The translations under genes and the position numbers were made by a program. Below the pieces are notes generated by a model. It had not been told where the DNA came from. It searched no databases and saw nothing but the letters and a program-made list of their open reading frames with translations. This document shows, piece after piece, positions 10,675-20,736 of a stretch of DNA of 64,000 nt. The stretch is from Aspergillus flavus (taxonomy: Eukaryota; Ascomycota; Eurotiomycetes; Eurotiales; Aspergillaceae). Location of the stretch: contig NC_092410.1 in NCBI RefSeq assembly GCF_009017415.1, forward strand, positions 3,954,859 to 4,018,858, written 5' to 3'. Numbering within the stretch: position 1 is the first letter of the stretch; every line of letters starts with the position of its first letter.

Positions 10675-11778
10675 ATGTACTCCCCAAGCATCGGCGACAG
10701 GCTCGACAGCCTAGATACCCCATCCATGATCGTGGATCTTGATCTCATGGAAGCCAATATTAAGAAGCTCTTTGACAGTCTCCTCCCCACTGGGCTTAAT
10801 ATTCGCCCTCATCTAAAGACAACAAAGAGCGCGATTCTCGCACAGAAGCTTGCCGCGGCAGGAGCCAAAGGCTGCTGTGTGGCTAAAGTGTCTGAAGCCG
10901 AGGCTATCACCGCCGCGGGGTTCGACGACATCCTTATCACCTGCGAGATCATTGGCGAGCCCAAAGTGAAACGACTGGTGGAACTATTCAAGAAGCACAA
11001 AAAGATCAGGATTGTGGTAGACAGCGAGGTTGGCGCAACGGCAATTAGCAATGCACTGGCGCAGGCTGGTGTTGCAGAACCCATCTCCGTTCTAATAGAT
11101 CTAGATGTTGGTCTGCATCGCACAGGTGTTGCCAATGCACAGGCGGCGCTAGCTCTAGCAAGGCATATCAAGAATCTTCGCCAGTTGCGCTTGATTGGTG
11201 TCCAGGGATATGAGGGCCATTTGCAGCATCTCCACAGCTGGGAGGACCGTAAGAAACAATGTCTCGAGTCAATGAAAATCCTCACAGATACAGCTACTCT
11301 GCTGCGCAACGAGGGCTTCAACATTGAAGTGGTCACTACAGGGGGAACGGGAACCGCTGAGTTTTGCGCTACCGTGCCTGGTGTGACTGAACTGCAGCCC
11401 GGATCCTTCATTTTCATGGATACCGACTACCGTAACGCGGTGGGGACATTCTTTTCAAATAGTCTGACTTTACTATCCACGGTCATCAGCAAGCAAGGAG
11501 ACCGGAAAGTAACGATCGACACTGGGCTGAAGTCCTTGACGACAGACAGTGGTCTGGCAGAGTGCAAAGACCCGAGATACACGCACGAGAACCTGGGCGA
11601 TGAACACGGCTCACTGAGTTGGGAGGAAGGAACTCCAGATCTGGCTGTGGGTGATAGGGTTGAAATGATTCCGAGCCATATTGATCCCACTATCAACCTG
11701 CATGATTTTTACTATGGCTATCGGAACGGGGTTGTCGAGGAAATCTGGCGTGTGGACTCGAGAGGAAAGGTCCAATAG
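10675..11778 (+). CDS. PLP fold-type III enzyme, D-threonine aldolase / D-serine dehydratase-like
   Basis: Intronless 367-residue protein of the family with an alanine-racemase-type N-terminal barrel and a D-serine dehydratase-like C-terminal domain. RPHLKTTKS at residues 44-52 gives the probable PLP-binding Lys48. The tail contains SHIDPTINLHD, with His335 and Asp337 as probable metal ligands. In characterised enzymes His-x-Cys at this point belongs to zinc D-serine dehydratases and His-x-Asp to D-threonine or D-3-hydroxyaspartate aldolases, so an aldolase acting on a D-beta-hydroxy amino acid is the better guess. The family assignment is sure; substrate and reaction are inferred. It is first of three co-oriented genes with a saccharopine-dehydrogenase-like protein and an amine oxidase, which suggests a small amino-acid catabolic set. 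Confidence 0.87.
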   Translation: MYSPSIGDRLDSLDTPSMIVDLDLMEANIKKLFDSLLPTGLNIRPHLKTTKSAILAQKLAAAGAKGCCVAKVSEAEAITAAGFDDILITCEIIGEPKVKRLVELFKKHKKIRIVVDSEVGATAISNALAQAGVAEPISVLIDLDVGLHRTGVANAQAALALARHIKNLRQLRLIGVQGYEGHLQHLHSWEDRKKQCLESMKILTDTATLLRNEGFNIEVVTTGGTGTAEFCATVPGVTELQPGSFIFMDTDYRNAVGTFFSNSLTLLSTVISKQGDRKVTIDTGLKSLTTDSGLAECKDPRYTHENLGDEHGSLSWEEGTPDLAVGDRVEMIPSHIDPTINLHDFYYGYRNGVVEEIWRVDSRGKVQ

Positions 11779-12587
11779 AATTGGCAGTCAACCAGTTCTT
11801 GGAGATACAATTCCATATTAGCTTCACATGGTTATTGCAAACAACGAGAACTACATTTCTGAGCAACGCACGCAAGCCTCTTTGGAGTTTAGGCCGTCCA
11901 ATTGCTTCGAGCTTCCACACAGAGAATTCTGGCACGAGCATAATGTAGGCCGTTGCTATAGACAGAGCACAATATACACACTAGAACATTGGTATTACAG
12001 CACAAGACTATAAGAGCACCGTAGTGGGTATTCCGCGCTCATATCACGGAATCCTCATTCTATAAGTCTTCTCTCAAGGTGGACGGTATCAGGACAAGAC
12101 AAGCCGAAGCTACGAGGCTTTATAGGCATGTTGCAAGACCAGCGTACAGGAATGTCTACAGGAATTAGTGATGCTTCAAGAGGCTCTCCATTCCGTCCTA
12201 CACACGTCTGATGTATTAAAAACCCTATCTCTAACCAAATATGTGAGGCTCGGTGCCGCCGGACCCGCGGAACAGACATACGACCCTGTGGAGAACTCCG
12301 AGCGGGGTGAGTGTGGATTTGCAGGCCCAATAAAGTTCACACACACTGGGGAATCCGATATGGCCAGTGTGTAATGCAGTATCTGACATCAGGGTTGTCT
12401 CTCTGGCCAGTTCAATTCAGGTGCATCACGGTTGTGAGCCGCGGATTATGGAAACCAAGTCAAGAACATAAAAGCCAGTGTTGAGCGCACATTGGTTTCT
12501 TGGATCTCTACAATACTTTGAACAGCAGTATTACTTCTCAGTCTATCATATATTTCCATCTTCTGCCAACAACAACGACTCTTCAAC
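11779..12587. other. Intergenic DNA with CCGCGG sites
   Basis: No gene seen. CCGCGG palindromes occur at 12265-12270 and 12439-12444; the second reads GCCGCGGAT and lies about 145 bases before the ATG of the next gene. These are candidate binding sites for a Zn2Cys6-type factor. Confidence 0.45.
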
Positions 12588-13955
12588 ATGACTCGCTCCA
12601 TCAGCAGCACTGACCGGGTTGTCTTTATTGGGGCCGCTGGGGAGATGTGTCGTGTGGCCATCGAACGGTTTGCTACCGCAAGCAATGCCTCACTCGTTCT
12701 AGCGGACATCAACACGGACGCCCTGGAATCGCTCCTCGCGAAGCTGCCAGCCGGCCGTGCGACAACAAAAAAGCTGGATCTTTTTGATGAAGCTAGTTTG
12801 CACGAGACGGTTACCGGCGCTGCCCTCGTTGTCCTTGGCGCCGGACCGTATGCGCGAACCTCAGGGCCTGTCCTGGCCGCCTGTCTGAAGGCGAAGGTAC
12901 CTTACCTTGACTTTGACGACGATGTGGAGAGTACTACGGCAGCTCTCTCCCTACATGAAAAAGCTCAGGAGGCTGGTGTGCCATGCTATATTGGCTGCGG
13001 AGCCTCACCGGGTATGAGCAATATGCTGGCCGTTGATGCCGTCAGCGATCTTGACACGGTTGATACCATCGACCTCTGTTGGCTTGTCGGTGACGAGCGT
13101 CCCGGCATTGGCAAGGCGGTTCTGGAACATCTTATGCATATCGCTGCTGGGCCTTGTTTGACATGGGCGAATGGAAAATCATCGCTCAATGAATCATGGG
13201 TCGAGACAGGGTATGCGCCTATGGTAGGGCAATCTGGTGAAACACTTTTACACGAGACAGCGCATCCGGAGCCAGTAACCCTACCACGGCTATTCCCAAC
13301 CGCCGCTCGTATTCGATGCCTGGGCGGGCTGGATCCTGCGCCTTTCAACGGAATTGCCCGTGGACTTGGCACTGCCGTCCGTCGGCAAGCATTGTCTATG
13401 GACGAGGCCGTTGGCTTCTTGCTCAACCTGGTCAATAACCCCCCATCGTACAATGGCTGGACCGATGCGTTGGGCGGCTTGACCGGACATTTCCGTGGCG
13501 GCGATATTACTATCAAGGAGCTGTGGCAGTTGGTTGCGCAAGGGGCTCATGCTCTAGGCCCTTGGCGCTACGCACTGATGGGCATGATTGACCAGATCCG
13601 AAGCGGCGAATGCACAACTGGAGAGATCCTGTCTTTCATCGCCTCTTCTGCACGTGGCCAACCAGCACCATATCGTGGCAGTCTCCTAGTGCGAGCGATT
13701 GGCTCCCGCCATGGCCACCCTGCCGTTGTTATCAAACGAACGACGAAATGTGGCGAAGGCTCCTATCTTATGAAGAACATGGCATCAATCACGGGAACGG
13801 CATGCGCCGCGTTCATGGTGATGGCGCTGGAGCCAGGGCAGAAGCGGACTGGTGTCTTCGCTCCCGAGGGTTGGGCGAAGCCGCAGGATTTCTATCGAGC
13901 TCTGGAGCAAGTAGGTACTCCACGTGAAGAGATTGTGGAATGCCTCACTTCATGA
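12588..13955 (+). CDS. Saccharopine dehydrogenase-like NAD(P)-dependent reductase
   Basis: Intronless 455-residue protein. The N-terminus VVFIGAAGEMCRVAIERF is the Rossmann entry of the saccharopine dehydrogenase NADP-binding domain, followed by VVLGAGPYARTSG and YLDFDDD near residues 85-110, then CGASPGMSNMLA at about 140, which are typical of the broader family found in bacteria and fungi. The C-terminal half has no named catalytic signature I can assign. The family covers saccharopine, carboxyspermidine and related C-N bond-forming dehydrogenases, so the substrate is probably an imine between an amino acid or amine and a carbonyl compound. The neighbouring D-amino-acid enzyme and flavin amine oxidase point to amino-acid or amine metabolism. 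Function is inferred; the domain call is firm. Confidence 0.83.
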   Translation: MTRSISSTDRVVFIGAAGEMCRVAIERFATASNASLVLADINTDALESLLAKLPAGRATTKKLDLFDEASLHETVTGAALVVLGAGPYARTSGPVLAACLKAKVPYLDFDDDVESTTAALSLHEKAQEAGVPCYIGCGASPGMSNMLAVDAVSDLDTVDTIDLCWLVGDERPGIGKAVLEHLMHIAAGPCLTWANGKSSLNESWVETGYAPMVGQSGETLLHETAHPEPVTLPRLFPTAARIRCLGGLDPAPFNGIARGLGTAVRRQALSMDEAVGFLLNLVNNPPSYNGWTDALGGLTGHFRGGDITIKELWQLVAQGAHALGPWRYALMGMIDQIRSGECTTGEILSFIASSARGQPAPYRGSLLVRAIGSRHGHPAVVIKRTTKCGEGSYLMKNMASITGTACAAFMVMALEPGQKRTGVFAPEGWAKPQDFYRALEQVGTPREEIVECLTS

Positions 13956-15146
13956 TTGGGGTGGCAACCAAGAGAGATCAATCGAACGACTTTGATGTCG
14001 GTGACGGCGGCTTGGTAGAAGGTGTCCCTATCTTCTATCTCTTTCTACCTTGCGCGGTATTATTGACTTCTGTAGCCAGAGCTCGAATGTATCGCGTTGC
14101 TGCATGTTAGCTGAAACCTCAATGGCACTGTAGGCTTCCTTTTCGTTGTAGTGTTGTTGGTAGATATGGTTCTGTTGTTCTATGGGTGCCGACTTTCGTC
14201 TTCCTCAAGCAGTAGATGTCTTTGCCTTGTAGCTTCATCAGAACTAGCCCGAGAATTCATAAGGACTATATGCTCTAGTACGATCAACGAACGATCTGTT
14301 TTAGGCGACCTCATTATGGTAGAGCTACAAAATTAGTGCAACGGTCACTTCCACGAATCGGGTTCCGCGGCGCCCGAGTTGCCAGGAGACCTACTGGTAG
14401 ACCCTTGCGTCGATCATGGTTGTAACGTGTAAGGAATTTCCAGTTCGGCCTCCGCGGAATTCGAGCGGAGGATAAGCCTGCCGATCATTAGAGACTAAAC
14501 TTCCACGGTTCCGATGCAATACGGAAGAGACGCAATATGGCCGTATAGGTGATCCTAGGTAAAGTAGAGTGCAGACACCATATTACAACCTCCTGAAAAG
14601 AGCATGGCTGTACGCATCACCAAATATGGGCAAGACACACGACCACCCTGTGATGTTCTCCTACATTATAGTTTCGGGAGCACTGAAGCAAGAAAGGGTG
14701 ACGGAGCTCGCCAGGGTGGGACGGCAACTGAGCTTGCAAAGTGCCGACCTGAGAGAAACTTGCTTCGACGCGAAGATCGACACGTTGGCTTCCAGGCATG
14801 CACTGTGGAGCCTTGAGGTTATGACACCCTCACAGTTCCCCAGTATAATATTGTGAATGGACAAGGAAGCTGCGAAGCCGCGGATCCGCGGATCTAAACT
14901 ATTTTGCAGTTCCTGACTATAGCGTAGATCTAATTGTGGAGTCTACCTCAATCCCAGAAGACCTGGTGATCCCTGACGGCGATCTTGTCGTTTCCTGTAG
15001 CCTAGAACAGTTGAAGCTAGAAATGTTGACACAAGCCATTGCTATATAACTCTTGGTGTTGCCGTAGTACCTGGCCTACCATCATCCACAACTCGACGTT
15101 CATCACCTCTCTAAAGCATAACCGAGACTCTCATATCAGCAACAAC
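13956..15146. other. Intergenic DNA with clustered CCGCGG palindromes
   Basis: No gene seen in 1.2 kb. CCGCGG occurs at 14365-14370 and 14452-14457, and a perfect 14-base palindrome CCGCGGATCCGCGG at 14878-14891, 256 bases before the amine oxidase ATG. A TATATAA element lies at 15043-15049, about 100 bases before that ATG. Short open frames around 14600-14860 look random. Confidence 0.5.
14878..14891. promoter_or_regulatory. 14-bp palindrome upstream of amine oxidase
   Basis: CCGCGGATCCGCGG is fully self-complementary and built of two overlapping CGG/CCG half-site pairs, the type of element bound by Zn2Cys6 dimers. The flanking GCCGCGGAT is shared with the site at 12438-12446 upstream of the reductase gene. 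A role in regulation is inference. Confidence 0.4.
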
Positions 15147-16442
15147 ATGAAAGAACTTTTTGATGTCGCAGTGATAGGTGCTGGGATGGCGGGAATACTG
15201 GCCGCCCGAGATCTCAGCCAGAAGGGTCATTCTGTTGTCCTTCTCGAGGGTCGAGACAGAGTCGGTGGACGGACCTTTACGACCGAAGCCTTTGGAACCG
15301 AGCTCGAATTGGGAGGCACCTATGTGCACTGGACCCATCCAACCATTTGGCACGAGCTACAACGGCACGATATCTCAGTCTTTCCACCGTTGGATTCGGA
15401 GAAAGCCTACTGGCTAGCGGATGGAGATGTCCACTCGGGCACAATGAACGACTACTACGAAGCCCTCAATCCCCTCATGTCACATTTGGTGCACGACGCT
15501 CGTTCCCAGTTTCCGATGCCGTTCAACGTCAGTGCTTCAGCGAATGATGTCGACCAGGAATCCCTCGAAGACCGCATTGTATCCTTGGGTCTCTCTGCCT
15601 ATGAACGTGACATTCTCGAGGGAGCCATGTCAGGTCTGGTTCACTCGTATAGGGAGCAGGGTGTTGCCCAGCTCCTGCAAGGTGTATCTGGCACTTTTGG
15701 GGACTATAATGGCTTCTTTGAAACTGCTAGCTTTTGGCATATAGAAGGTGGTACCAAGCGTCTGGCAGCTGCCATGATGTCCGAATCGACTGCCACGTTA
15801 CGCCTCCAGACACCCGTTCAATCAATTTCAGACAACGGCTCTTTTGTGACAGTAACCACACGTGCTGATGAAGATATCCATGCACGCTTTGTCATCACTG
15901 CACTGCCCATAAACACCCTGGATGATATAACCATCAAGCCCGAGCTTCCTGCACCGGTGCAAAGCATGATCGGCAGCAAGAATCCTGTCATGGCCAGCAA
16001 GATATACGTACGTGCCAAGGGTACCATCGAACCATTCAATGCTTTTGCTCCGGCCGGGAAGAACCCTATCAATGCAGCTAGGGTCGAATCGCGGTATGAA
16101 GGAGACACCCTCATCATGTGCATTTGCTCTGATGCCGCAGCAATCCAAGCCAATGACCATGAGGCGGTACAAGAAGCTTTGCGAAAATTTGTTCCTGAGA
16201 TTGAGGTTGTCGATACTGCTAGTCATGACTGGGGTACCGACGAGTTTTCTCAAGGTGGCTGGGGATGGTATCGGCCTGGGAACCTCACAGGAGCCGCCCC
16301 ACTGATGCGACAACGCCATGGTCGCATTTTCTTTGCAGGGAGTGACATTGCTTCACTCGGAGCTGGCTTCATCGAGGGTGCTATGCAGACGGGTGTAATT
16401 GCGGCTCGCGAGGTTGCCATTGCCTTGGCGAATGGAGAATAA
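15147..16442 (+). CDS. Flavin-containing amine oxidase (MAO-like)
   Basis: Intronless 431-residue FAD enzyme. The N-terminus VAVIGAGMAGILAARDL is the dinucleotide-binding GxGxxG motif, followed by GRDRVGGRTFT, the conserved RxGGR element, and LELGGTYVHW near residue 57. The C-terminus has GRIFFAGSDIASLGAGFIEGAMQTG, the FAD-closing segment of monoamine oxidases. The enzyme would oxidise a primary or secondary amine to an imine with release of hydrogen peroxide, in cytosol or peroxisome; the C-terminal ANGE is not a PTS1 signal. The ATG at 15147 is used because it immediately precedes the FAD motif and follows a TATA element by about 100 bases; an in-frame start at 15039 falls inside that element. 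It is third in the co-oriented set with the aldolase-like and reductase genes. Confidence 0.9.
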   Translation: MKELFDVAVIGAGMAGILAARDLSQKGHSVVLLEGRDRVGGRTFTTEAFGTELELGGTYVHWTHPTIWHELQRHDISVFPPLDSEKAYWLADGDVHSGTMNDYYEALNPLMSHLVHDARSQFPMPFNVSASANDVDQESLEDRIVSLGLSAYERDILEGAMSGLVHSYREQGVAQLLQGVSGTFGDYNGFFETASFWHIEGGTKRLAAAMMSESTATLRLQTPVQSISDNGSFVTVTTRADEDIHARFVITALPINTLDDITIKPELPAPVQSMIGSKNPVMASKIYVRAKGTIEPFNAFAPAGKNPINAARVESRYEGDTLIMCICSDAAAIQANDHEAVQEALRKFVPEIEVVDTASHDWGTDEFSQGGWGWYRPGNLTGAAPLMRQRHGRIFFAGSDIASLGAGFIEGAMQTGVIAAREVAIALANGE

Positions 16443-16975
16443 GGATGAGTTCTTCCTTGTCGTGAGATATGTGCACTGTGTCCCCTTGAATCAAGGTCCC
16501 AGCATTCATTCCATTCGAGCAATTGTGTAGGTTATCATTGCTTTGGAGCTCAGAGCAGCGAGCATCAAGGGCAGAGTCTGGGCAGATTTCAGGGCTACTC
16601 TTGTTAGATTCGCGCCACTGGTTGATCGTTAGATTGACAACCTGCTGTATTATTGTATTTCGGTTTATGTTACATATATAGTACTAATTTAATGCAATCT
16701 CATTTCCCTTCTCAGTCATTCAATTGATCGGTCGTGTGACTATCTATTGCTTGTATATTTCACCCTTTACAAATGTCAGGGCACTTATTGGAACGTTAAA
16801 TGCCCTTGCGCATTGATATATCGAGATACTACAGACATTGTGAAAAGCTTGAATAGACCATGCCATTCTCCTTGCCTTGTCAAGTACAAACGATAGTATG
16901 GAATCCTCAAATTCAACTCCGAGTTCTGAAGAAGCCAGCTATCATGCGTGTTTGACCATCCTCTCTCCACTTTTA
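16443..16975. other. Convergent intergenic DNA
   Basis: Holds the 3' ends of the amine oxidase transcript (plus) and the defensin transcript (minus). It is AT-rich in the middle; no gene seen. Confidence 0.45.
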
Positions 16976-17294
16976 TTAATTGCAGACGCAGACCCTGGAA
17001 GCCATTAGATATGCTGAAGCCCTTATCTTATATATGACATACTTGTTCTTATCGCAGTGTCCGCCGTGTTTGTCGCCGTGTTGAATGGCACACTAAGACA
17101 CAAGGTTAGCATTCAAATACTAAGAAAAAATACACCAAGAAGGGGGCCTTTACCGAAGCGCTGCAGGCGGCGTCTGCAGCATTGAGGTCCCAGACGTCAC
17201 CCAACTGGCAGGAAGACCTTTTGTCGAGTACCAAAGGACTGGCATGGACTTGCCCGAGAAGAAGAAGGGAAAAGGCGACCGTCAGAAGTTTCAT
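16976..17294 (-). CDS. Secreted CS-alpha-beta defensin-like peptide precursor
   Basis: Three exons on the minus strand: 17154-17294, 17043-17092 and 16976-16994, with introns of 61 and 48 bases that have GT-AG ends and branch-like CTAAC and CTAAT. They encode 69 residues. Residues 1-18 are a signal peptide ending QVHA, then a short propeptide ending in the Kex2-type site DKR at 24-26, leaving a 43-residue mature peptide with six cysteines. The cysteines at mature positions 3, 18, 22, 34, 40 and 42 give C...CxxxC...GxC...CxC, the CS-alpha-beta pattern of fungal defensins of the plectasin type, with WD, the glycine pair before the GxC and a basic tail. It should act outside the cell on competing microbes. 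The second intron is in frame without a stop, which would hide the gene from simple prediction. Fold is a strong inference; activity is untested. Confidence 0.85.
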
Positions 17295-17911
17295 TTTGTT
17301 CACGTTGGTAGAAATACTAACAAATGTTGCCAGTCTAGTTAGCCTTCCAGACAAGACGGGGATAGACTTATATACTTCAAATCTTACCTGCTATCTCCCA
17401 GTAGGAAGGAGGGTTTGGGTCAACACATCAACCATCAATAGTCGGTGTGACTATTGAATCTGGACCCCCTTGCGTGCATGCAATATCCTCGTGTCTACTC
17501 ATTACCAGCCCCTGTAGTGATTTGTATCGGGGTTTGGTTTCACAAGTCAGTTTCTCAATGAGCAGAGAAAAGGACCGCTAAACTGTGGAGATCCCGAAAG
17601 CGAGGTTAGGAATCTACTTCCAGATTGGATCTGGGGATCGCCGGGGCTTTTCAATCTTCCTTGCGCAATTATTGATGTTGAGCTGCTGGTTGCCTTCGTA
17701 TACTGAACTTTATTTTGGACATATCGGAATATTCATTGGAGAAGCCGCGTGGACCGAGTCCGATCGACATTGAGATCAGATCTACAGCAAAAGATTCAAG
17801 TTACGTAACTACATATGCAAGTCCTTTCCCCATTTCGTTGCGCAAGGGTTAATACGAGGGTTGTGATATTTCATGGCGGGACATAGGCCGCTCGTCTTTG
17901 CTGGCCATGGA
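17295..17911. other. Promoter region of the defensin and end of dynamin transcript
   Basis: No gene seen. On the minus strand GTATATAAG at 17368-17376 lies about 75 bases upstream of the defensin ATG and is a plausible TATA box. Confidence 0.5.
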
Positions 17912-20244
17912 TCAGAGAACCCTCAGTCTCTCCCAACGCTCAAGTGCTTTCTGATAGCGAGATCGCGTCCTCTCCAGTCTTGCACGCATACGAGTATCGG
18001 CTTCGTCTTCGCCGGCAACCGTGTTCAGCTCTGTATCATCAAGCTGAGCAAAACGATCGGCGGAGACAATGCGCATTGGACATTTCGGTCCCAGCACATG
18101 TCTCTCCATAACCTGCATTGCCACATTATCGATAAAGCGCCATAGAGCAATATCGTAGTATCCATCCAGTCTTGCTCGGGCGGAAAGGATCTGGTTCAAG
18201 GAGGTGGGTATAAAGTAGGGGCCAACATCTTCTCCATTCGAACCTCCATTGGCCTTACCATTCGCTGCTTTATTGTTGGAGGAATGGCCAAGCAAGATTT
18301 CATCCGTCATGCTCGTGAAAGACAGCAGAGATGGATTGCGAGTAATCAATGGACGGGCTTGGTTGTCTTCAACCAATTCCCGGAGTGCCGTGTCTGCATC
18401 TTTGTTCCACTCTTCAAGCGTTTTCCCAACAATACGACTCACTTCCAAACGCACTTTACTGTTCGGTATTGCGATCTTCAATAGAATGTTGTAGCAGTCT
18501 GTGACCATGATCTTGACATCCTCAACAAACTCACGGGCGATACCCTCCCAGTGCACGGACAGCTTCCGGAAAAGCTTCTCTTCTACGTCCGGATGAACGC
18601 TTCCTGGGAGGCTTCTTCCTTCGCATATCTTGGCTTCCTGAGCGATTGCTGCGTACAGCCCCTGGCCGTTGACCACATGCTCCTCCCATACCCTGGGGTC
18701 GGAGCTCTGAGATTTAAGCCACTCTAGGTCTGCTCTGTAGTCTGTAAACTTGATCGCGATGTTTTCACTCCTGCACATATCATCACGGAATTGATCCAGA
18801 CGAAGTCGGATTTTGTACCGGAGCATAGCTTTTGCATCTGTTGAAGGTATGTCTTGATGCTGCCCTCTCAAGGTTCCCTCTGCCATCTTCTGCATCTCAT
18901 TGCAGAACTGGAGGACATAATATCGCTGAGCTCGCGCGGTAGTCCTAGACTCTCCCATTCTTTTCAGATTGGCTTCGCATTCCCGGAGGTGCTGGGTGAT
19001 CTCAGTAATAATGTGAGGGATCTCTTTCTGGATTTGGGCACGTCGCTCCTTGTCGATGTAGCTCATCAACGATCGGATTCCAGTCCTATCTTTCGAAAGA
19101 CCTTCCCAAGCTGGCTTAGCAAATTCTTTGAGCTCCATCTCGTCACGCTCTGCGTCAGAGGAATCACGCTCGATAGGCAATCTGTTGCGCAATCCAAACC
19201 AACCATGGTCCAAGTGTGGAACAGTGGCCAGGTCGTTTTGAAGAAGTTTGATCATCTAATTCGTCAGTTCATGGATCATGTAAGAGGCTGGGAAAGCCAT
19301 ACCCAGTGATCTGATCCTTCCTGCTTGCGATCACATTTGGTGAGAACCCCAATGCATCGGGTCTGCAGACTCGGTATCTCTTCGATCAACTCAAAGGTCT
19401 TATGCCGCTCCACATCCACATTGTCGACGACAACCCTAAGTATCGTCAACCTAGGTCATTGGGGCCAGATGAGCATCAGAACACTCACAGAATGATATTT
19501 CGCTCGTTATTTAAATAGGTACGAGCCAGCTCCTCCGCCACTGCCGCGTTATTCCGGACATGCGACTCTTCATTTACTCCATTGCCGGCATCATTCAATA
19601 CATCTACTCCCTTGCCCGATTTCTTTCCGCGTATTAGACCGGGCAGGTCAACAATGGTCCAGTGCATTTCATCGGGGCCGGAGCGCTCAATTCGAAGAGT
19701 CGCGTCGCTAAGCGTCAACTGTTTGGTGGACTTTTGGTCACCGAAGATACATTCCGTTGCCTACAAGCGTTAGCAAAACAGGACCGACCAAAACCACATG
19801 CACTGACTTTATCTATAATCTCCTCCATGACCTCCGACGTCAGTTCCTTCTTCTCGATAAGGAAATCCTCCACCCGGGCAAGAAGCTCATCGTCTTCCTC
19901 AGACAGTGGACCCGGGACCACTGTAGCCTTCACGGGAAGTTCCTTGGCCGCGGATGTCTGTCGAAACGAGATCTGAATCGGGAAGCGAGTGCACATAGTG
20001 TCCTTGACTGGGAAGGAAACCTCAGTGATAGCTTGAAGGACAGAGCTCTTGCCGGTATTCTGGTCACCAACGACGACAAGCTGATGGCGACCGTGGACAT
20101 CAGCATATGCTCCGATCAGGCATCTAGTAGACTTACTTCCGGAAGATTGATTGTGTTGCTGAGTCCAAGCGCTTGAAGCTCATCGATGAAAGCGAGCTGC
20201 TCAGAGCTCTCCACCCCGACGAAATGGCGTACCCGCTTTCCCAT
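17912..20244 (-). CDS. Dynamin-like large GTPase
   Basis: Five exons on the minus strand: 20137-20244, 19808-20080, 19489-19760, 19303-19435 and 17912-19255, giving 709 residues. The GTPase domain is complete: P-loop GDQNTGKS at 41-48, switch I with CTRFP near 66-70, DLPGL at 165-169 and TKCD at 250-253. The last exon carries the helical dynamin middle/stalk region and a C-terminal GED-like helix bundle ending in an Arg-rich segment. There is no PH domain, transmembrane segment or proline-rich tail, so it belongs with the short Mx/Vps1-like fungal dynamins. Such proteins oligomerise on membranes and drive scission or remodelling. Filamentous fungi have many paralogues of this type with unknown roles, so it need not be the core Vps1 or Dnm1. 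Confidence 0.92.
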
Positions 20245-20736
20245 CTTGGCTCCTAGGTTGCTATAAAACACGGTTATGAGAATGGTAGTACAGTAATTGG
20301 ATACTATTCAAGTTGTAACGACAGGGTCAAAGGGGTTCCCATCTTTTAAGACTCCCAAGCGCCGGCCGCCGGGTGGAAATACCGCTTACGAGCACCTCGG
20401 GCCTGCGGCGCAGCTGCATACATTAGGGCATCCACTAACGGGTACCTAAGTGAGACCGACTACTAACCCCAGTCCATGTAAACTACTGCTATTTGTTGAA
20501 TTTAGTGCACGAACAGGACGAGCAAGGTATCTAGTAGGGATTACCGCTCCGGTGATTCAGTTGATACAGGAGTTCAGGTCTGCTCCCTTCAAGCGTGAAA
20601 GTTCATTCGTCAATTGCTGGACTTGTCAACGTCTTACATGCACCAGGCTCATTGGGGAAATGAGGTTGATGTTGGCGCTGAATGACCGTGATCCAGAAGC
20701 GCGAGAGCTAGAGAGAGACACGGAAATTCTGACAGC
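20245..20736. other. Intergenic DNA between dynamin and thioesterase
   Basis: No gene seen. It contains the dynamin promoter and the thioesterase 3' end, both on the minus strand. Confidence 0.45.

Noticed and set aside
15039..15146. Upstream in-frame start for the amine oxidase
   Set aside because: Overlaps a TATA-like element; the FAD motif begins right after the ATG at 15147.
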